Below are positions 59,742-64,000 of a stretch of 64,000 nucleotides of DNA, one piece after another. How positions within the stretch are numbered: the first letter of the stretch is position 1; every line of letters starts with the position of its first letter. The translations under genes were made by a program, and so were the position numbers. Origin of the DNA: Streptomyces fradiae (GTDB lineage: Bacteria; Actinomycetota; Actinomycetes; Streptomycetales; Streptomycetaceae); assembly GCF_041270065.1 (NCBI RefSeq), contig NZ_CP065958.1, forward strand, positions 1,736,001-1,800,000, in the 5' to 3' direction. A model generated the notes under the pieces. That model was not told the DNA's origin. It was given only the letters and a program-made list of their open reading frames with translations, and ran no database searches.

Positions 59742-60689
59742 CTAGCGCAGGAAGGGGTCCACCGCGACCGCCACGAAGAGCAGCGAGACATAGGTGATGG
59801 ACCAGTGGAACAGGCGCATCTCCTTGAGCTTCGCGCCCGTCACCTCCGCCTTGGCGCGGTTCAGGAGGGCGTGCGCCTCCCACAGCCACCAGCCGCCGGT
59901 GGCAAGCGCGACGGCCGTGTAGAACCAGCCGGTGTAGCCCAGCGGGGTGAGCAGCAGGGAGACCGCCACCATGACCCAGCTGTAGATCACGATCTGCTTG
60001 GCGACGACCTTGTTGGAGGCGAGCACCGGGAGCATCGGGACGCCGGCGCGCGCGTAGTCGTCCTTCACCTTCATCGACAGCGGCCAGTAGTGCGGCGGCG
60101 TCCAGAAGAAGATGACGAGGAAGAGGATGATCGCGGCCCACGACATCGAGTTCGTGACGGCCGACCAGCCGATGAGCACCGGCAGACAGCCGGCGATGCC
60201 GCCCCAGACGATGTTCTGCGCGGTGCGCCGCTTGAGGATCATCGTGTAGACGACGACGTAGAAGAGGAGCGCGCCGAGCGAGAGGGCGGCGGACAGCCAG
60301 TTGACGAGCAGGCCGAACCACAGCGTGGAGATCACCGCGAGGCTGAGGCCGAAGACCAGGCCCTCGCGCGGGGTGAGCACCCCGGTGACCAGCGGGCGCT
60401 GGGAGGTGCGGTCCATCAGGGCGTCGATGTCGCGGTCGATGTACATGTTCAGCGCGTTGGCGCCGCCCGCGGAGAGGTAGCCGCCGAAGCAGGTGGCGAG
60501 CACCAGCCACAGGTCGGGCACGCCCTGTTCGGCGAGGAACATCACCGGCACGGTGGTGATGAGCAGCAGTTCGATGATCCGCGGCTTGGTCAGCGCCACG
60601 TATGCCTTGACGCGGGCCCCGAACGGCCGATGGCCCCCCGGGCTGGGAGTCAAGACGACCCCTGCGGGTCGGGACTCGACGGCCGTCAC
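59742..60689 (-). CDS. ctaB: Protoheme IX farnesyltransferase
   Basis: A 315-residue polytopic prenyltransferase converting haem B to haem O. The catalytic Asp-rich motifs [20 protein letters not shown] and [20 protein letters not shown] and the downstream [20 protein letters not shown] are complete, and about eight or nine helices follow. The GTG at 60689 ([10 protein letters not shown]) has AGGGG upstream; an earlier GTG at 60695 is nearly equivalent. Divergent from tkt. Confidence 0.93.
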   Translation of the reverse strand: MTAVESRPAGVVLTPSPGGHRPFGARVKAYVALTKPRIIELLLITTVPVMFLAEQGVPDLWLVLATCFGGYLSAGGANALNMYIDRDIDALMDRTSQRPLVTGVLTPREGLVFGLSLAVISTLWFGLLVNWLSAALSLGALLFYVVVYTMILKRRTAQNIVWGGIAGCLPVLIGWSAVTNSMSWAAIILFLVIFFWTPPHYWPLSMKVKDDYARAGVPMLPVLASNKVVAKQIVIYSWVMVAVSLLLTPLGYTGWFYTAVALATGGWWLWEAHALLNRAKAEVTGAKLKEMRLFHWSITYVSLLFVAVAVDPFLR

Positions 60690-61039
60690 GCACACCCCTG
60701 ACAGAGAATTCCCAGCAAGCTCCCCGGATGAAGACGGGGTGAAGACTTGCGCGTACCACGCCACTGTAGACGTTGCTCATGGGCCGATCTTCGCGGGGGT
60801 GGGGTCGTGTTGGCGGGGGTCACCCGAGGGTGCGTCCCAGTGGGTGGACACGCCGTGCGGAGCGGCCGCCGGGGCGGCTCGGGAGGCGAAGTGCCACGGG
60901 CGGCGGCAGTCTTGCCGTAAGCGCTCATTTGAGGGGCGTGAGCCCGAAAAGAGGGGCGTTTTTCGGGGGTAGGCTCGACAACGCCGGGGACACCCTCAGT
61001 CACCGGCTACAGACATGTGGAGAGGAGCCCTGACTCAGG
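60690..61039. other. Divergent ctaB-tkt intergenic region
   Basis: About 350 bases. It must hold both promoters. TAGGCT at 60970-60975 is a possible -10 for tkt; upstream AGGGGCG-rich runs and a C/G-rich block offer no clear -35. GGAGAGGAGCCC lies 15 or more bases before the tkt GTG. Nothing else recognised. Confidence 0.45.
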
Positions 61040-63127
61040 GTGAGCACTAAGCCGACCACCACAGACCTCGAATGGACCGAACGGGACCAGCGGGCCGTGG
61101 ACACCGCCCGCATCCTGGCCGCCGACGCCGTACAGAAGGTCGGCAACGGCCATCCCGGCACGGCCATGAGCCTGGCGCCCGCCGCGTACACCCTCTTCCA
61201 GAAGGTGATGCGCCACGACCCCGCCGATCCGGAGTGGGTGGGCCGTGACCGCTTCGTCCTCTCCGCCGGGCACTCGTCCCTGACCCTGTACACGCAGCTG
61301 TACCTGGGCGGCTTCGGCCTCGAACTGGACGACCTGAAGTCGTTCCGCACCTGGGGCTCGAAGACCCCGGGCCACCCCGAGTACGGGCACACGGCCGGTG
61401 TGGAGACCACCACCGGTCCGCTCGGCCAGGGTGTCGCGAACGCGGTGGGCATGGCGATGGCCGCCCGCTACGAGCGCGGTCTGTTCGACCCGGAGGCCCC
61501 GCAGGGCACCTCCCCCTTCGACCACCGGGTGTACGTGATCGCCGGCGACGGCTGCCTGCAGGAGGGCATCTCCGCCGAGGCGTCCTCGCTCGCGGGTCAC
61601 CAGAAGCTCGGCAACCTGATCATGCTGTGGGACGACAACCACATCTCGATCGAGGGCGACACCGAGACCGCCGTGTCCGAGGACACGATGAAGCGGTACG
61701 AGGCGTACGGCTGGCACGTGCAGCGCGTCGAGCCGAAGGCCGACGGCGACCTGGACCCGGCCGCGCTCTACGCGGCGATCAAGGCCGCCGAGGCCGAGAC
61801 CGAGCGTCCGTCGTTCATCGCGATGCGCTCGATCATCGCCTGGCCGGCCCCGTCGGCGCAGAACACCGAGGCCGCGCACGGCTCGGCGCTCGGCGACGAG
61901 GAGGTCGCGGCCACCAAGCGCGTCCTGGGCTTCGACCCGGAGCAGACCTTCGAGGTCTCCGACGAGGTCCTCGCGCACACCCGCGCGCTCGGCGACCGCG
62001 GCCGCGAGGCCCGCGCCGCGTGGGAGAAGCAGCTCTCCGAGTGGCGCACCGCCAACCCGGAGCGCGCGGCCGAGTTCGACCGCATCGAGGCCAACGAGCT
62101 GCCCGCCGGCTGGGAGAAGGCCATCCCGGTCTTCGAGCCCGGCAAGGGCGTCGCGACGCGTGCGGCGTCCGGCAAGGTGCTGCAGGCGCTCGGCGCGGTG
62201 ATCCCGGAGCTGTGGGGCGGCTCGGCCGACCTGGCCGGCTCCAACAACACCACGATCGACAAGTCGTCCTCCTTCCTCCCGGAGGGCAACCCGCTGCCCG
62301 AGGCGGACCCGTACGGCCGGACCATCCACTTCGGCATCCGCGAGCACGCGATGGCCGCGGAGATGAACGGCATCGCGCTGCACGGCAACACCCGCATCTA
62401 CGGCGGCACCTTCCTGGTGTTCTCCGACTACATGCGCAACGCGGTGCGCCTGTCCGCGCTGATGCACCTGCCGGTGACGTACGTGTGGACGCACGACTCG
62501 ATCGGTCTCGGCGAGGACGGCCCGACCCACCAGCCGGTGGAGCACCTGGCCTCGCTGCGCGCCATCCCGGGCCTGAACCTGGTCCGCCCGGCCGACGCCA
62601 ACGAGACGGCGATCGCCTGGCGCGAGATCATGCGCCGCCACACCAAGGTGTACGGCAAGGGCGCCCCGCACGGTCTGGCGCTGACCCGCCAGGGCGTGCC
62701 GACCTACGCGCCGAACGAGGACGCGGCCAAGGGCGGCTACGTGCTGTTCGAGGCGGAAGGCGGCGAGCCCCAGGCGCTGCTGATCGCGACCGGTTCCGAG
62801 GTGCACCTGGCCGTCGAGGCCCGGGAGCAGCTGCAGGCCGCGGGCGTCCCGACCCGGGTGGTCTCGATGCCGTCGGTCGAGTGGTTCGAGGAGCAGGACC
62901 AGGAGTACAAGGACGCCGTCCTGCCGCCGTCGGTGAAGGCGCGCGTCGCGGTCGAGGCCGGTATCGGTCTGACCTGGCACCGGTTCGTCGGCGACGCCGG
63001 CCGGATCGTCTCGCTGGAGCACTTCGGTGCCTCGGCGGACGCGAAGGTGCTGTTCCGCGAGTTCGGGTTCACGCCGGAGGCGGTCGTCGCCGCCGCGCGG
63101 GAATCTCTCGACGCCGCCGCGCGCTGA
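61040..63127 (+). CDS. tkt: Transketolase
   Basis: A 695-residue thiamine-diphosphate enzyme of the non-oxidative pentose phosphate pathway. Features: GNGHPGTAMSLAPAAYTLFQ, GHSSLTLYTQLYLGGF, TTGPLGQGVANAVGMAMAAR, the TPP motif VIAGDGCLQEGISAEASSLA ending in the DDNHISIEGDTE stretch, then FGIREHAMAAEMNGIALHGN and SIGLGEDGPTHQPVEHLAS. The GTG start is preceded by GGAG. Followed 36 bases later by tal. Confidence 0.95.
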   Translation: MSTKPTTTDLEWTERDQRAVDTARILAADAVQKVGNGHPGTAMSLAPAAYTLFQKVMRHDPADPEWVGRDRFVLSAGHSSLTLYTQLYLGGFGLELDDLKSFRTWGSKTPGHPEYGHTAGVETTTGPLGQGVANAVGMAMAARYERGLFDPEAPQGTSPFDHRVYVIAGDGCLQEGISAEASSLAGHQKLGNLIMLWDDNHISIEGDTETAVSEDTMKRYEAYGWHVQRVEPKADGDLDPAALYAAIKAAEAETERPSFIAMRSIIAWPAPSAQNTEAAHGSALGDEEVAATKRVLGFDPEQTFEVSDEVLAHTRALGDRGREARAAWEKQLSEWRTANPERAAEFDRIEANELPAGWEKAIPVFEPGKGVATRAASGKVLQALGAVIPELWGGSADLAGSNNTTIDKSSSFLPEGNPLPEADPYGRTIHFGIREHAMAAEMNGIALHGNTRIYGGTFLVFSDYMRNAVRLSALMHLPVTYVWTHDSIGLGEDGPTHQPVEHLASLRAIPGLNLVRPADANETAIAWREIMRRHTKVYGKGAPHGLALTRQGVPTYAPNEDAAKGGYVLFEAEGGEPQALLIATGSEVHLAVEAREQLQAAGVPTRVVSMPSVEWFEEQDQEYKDAVLPPSVKARVAVEAGIGLTWHRFVGDAGRIVSLEHFGASADAKVLFREFGFTPEAVVAAARESLDAAAR

Positions 63128-63163
63128 CGCGCATACGTACGACTTATTGGAGATGCAATTCTC

Positions 63164-64000
63164 ATGACAGACGCTCTCAAGCGCCTCTCCGACGAAGGCG
63201 TCGCGATCTGGCTCGACGACCTCTCGCGGAAGCGGATCACGTCCGGCAACCTCGCCGAGCTCATCGACCAGAGCCATGTGGTGGGTGTGACCACCAACCC
63301 GTCCATCTTCCAGAAGGCGATCTCCTCGGGTGACGGCTACGAGCAGCAGCTCGTGGACCTCGCCGCCCGCAAGGTGACGGTGGACGAGGCCATCCGCATG
63401 ATCACGACGGCGGACGTGAGGGACGCCGCCGACATCCTGCGCCCGGTCTTCGACGCGACCCAGGGCCAGGACGGCCGGGTCTCGATCGAGGTCGACCCGC
63501 GCCTGGCCCACGAGACGGCGGCCACGATCGCCGAGGCCAAGCAGCTGGCCTGGCTGGTGGACCGGCCCAACACCCTCATCAAGATCCCGGCCACCAAGGC
63601 GGGTCTGCCGGCGATCACCGAGGTCATCGGCCTCGGCATCAGCGTGAACGTGACGCTGATCTTCTCGCTCGAGCGCTACCGCGCGGTCATGGACGCCTAC
63701 CTGGCCGGTCTGGAGAAGGCCCGCGAGCGCGGCCTGGACCTGTCGAAGATCCACTCCGTGGCGTCCTTCTTCGTGTCCCGGGTGGACACCGAGATCGACA
63801 AGCGCCTGGACGTCATCGGCACCGACGAGGCCAAGGGCCTCAAGGGCAAGGCGGCCGTCGCCAACGCGCGGCTCGCGTACGAGGCGTACGAGGAGGTCTT
63901 CGGCTCGGAGCGCTGGGCGGCCCTGGACAAGGCGCAGGCCAACAAGCAGCGTCCGCTGTGGGCCTCGACCGGCGTGAAGGACCCGGCGTACAAGGACACC
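63164..64000 (+). CDS. tal: Transaldolase (3' end missing)
   Basis: 279 codons open to the window edge, of about 370 expected. It starts [20 protein letters not shown], then [40 protein letters not shown] and the Schiff-base lysine in [20 protein letters not shown], followed by [26 protein letters not shown] lies 12 bases upstream of the ATG. Partner of tkt in the pentose phosphate pathway; same transcript is likely. Confidence 0.94.
   Translation, partial: MTDALKRLSDEGVAIWLDDLSRKRITSGNLAELIDQSHVVGVTTNPSIFQKAISSGDGYEQQLVDLAARKVTVDEAIRMITTADVRDAADILRPVFDATQGQDGRVSIEVDPRLAHETAATIAEAKQLAWLVDRPNTLIKIPATKAGLPAITEVIGLGISVNVTLIFSLERYRAVMDAYLAGLEKARERGLDLSKIHSVASFFVSRVDTEIDKRLDVIGTDEAKGLKGKAAVANARLAYEAYEEVFGSERWAALDKAQANKQRPLWASTGVKDPAYKDT

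Overview
The window is Streptomyces-type chromosome: very high GC, almost every gene ends codons in G or C, GTG starts and ATGA/GTGA gene overlaps are common, and the right third (dapD, the suf operon, a DUF72 gene, an ABC pair, ctaA, ctaB, tkt, tal) has the gene order I recall from Streptomyces core genomes. Both ends are cut: a penicillin acylase-family gene lacks its start on the left and transaldolase lacks its end on the right.

Region 1 (1-14.1 kb). A penicillin acylase-like enzyme with a repetitive insert, an N-acyltransferase and an amidohydrolase are followed by a class V aminotransferase gene cut in two by an 8.66-kb integrative element (4972-13635). The element encodes a large serine integrase beside attR, HNH endonuclease, small terminase (P27 type), major capsid protein, several small zinc-binding proteins, an XRE/TPR regulator and a DUF397 protein. 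It has no large terminase, portal, protease, tail or replication gene. The crossover core is GGTACC; removing one core plus the element restores a 373-residue aminotransferase frame. I read it as a compact phage satellite (capsid-carrying PICI-like island), with a deleted prophage as the alternative. It is the most interesting object here.

Region 2 (14.1-33.2 kb). Accessory metabolism and regulation: an Old Yellow Enzyme-type reductase and divergent MarR regulator with four operator-like copies between them; a PLP enzyme with a large palindrome upstream; a FrnE-type oxidoreductase; a GlxA-type AraC regulator and divergent MFS exporter; a semialdehyde dehydrogenase and divergent IclR regulator; a membrane protein/histidine kinase/response regulator operon; a class B penicillin-binding protein; a TetR/DUF2867 pair. 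A uronate-catabolic locus follows: uronate dehydrogenase (udh) diverges from kdgD and an uncharacterised TIM-barrel-like gene through two near-identical promoters. With the semialdehyde dehydrogenase ten kilobases away these can cover several steps from hexuronate to 2-oxoglutarate.

Region 3 (33.4-47.7 kb). AraC regulator, tandem TerD-domain protein, ACC deaminase with GntR regulator, Tat-exported PhoX-type protein, SDR, an acidic conserved protein, a secreted endonuclease/exonuclease/phosphatase-family nuclease, an acetyltransferase, dapD (lysine/DAP synthesis), a TetR/SMR efflux pair with a palindromic operator, and a large membrane protein ending in a bidirectional terminator.

Region 4 (47.7-64 kb). 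The complete Fe-S assembly operon sufR-B-D-(Rieske)-C-S-U-T on the minus strand, with a CAAC-N6-GTTG SufR-type site at the sufR start and a DtxR/IdeR-type iron box upstream; then DUF72, an ABC exporter pair, haem A synthesis (ctaA leaderless, ctaB), a second amidohydrolase, and the pentose-phosphate genes tkt and tal.
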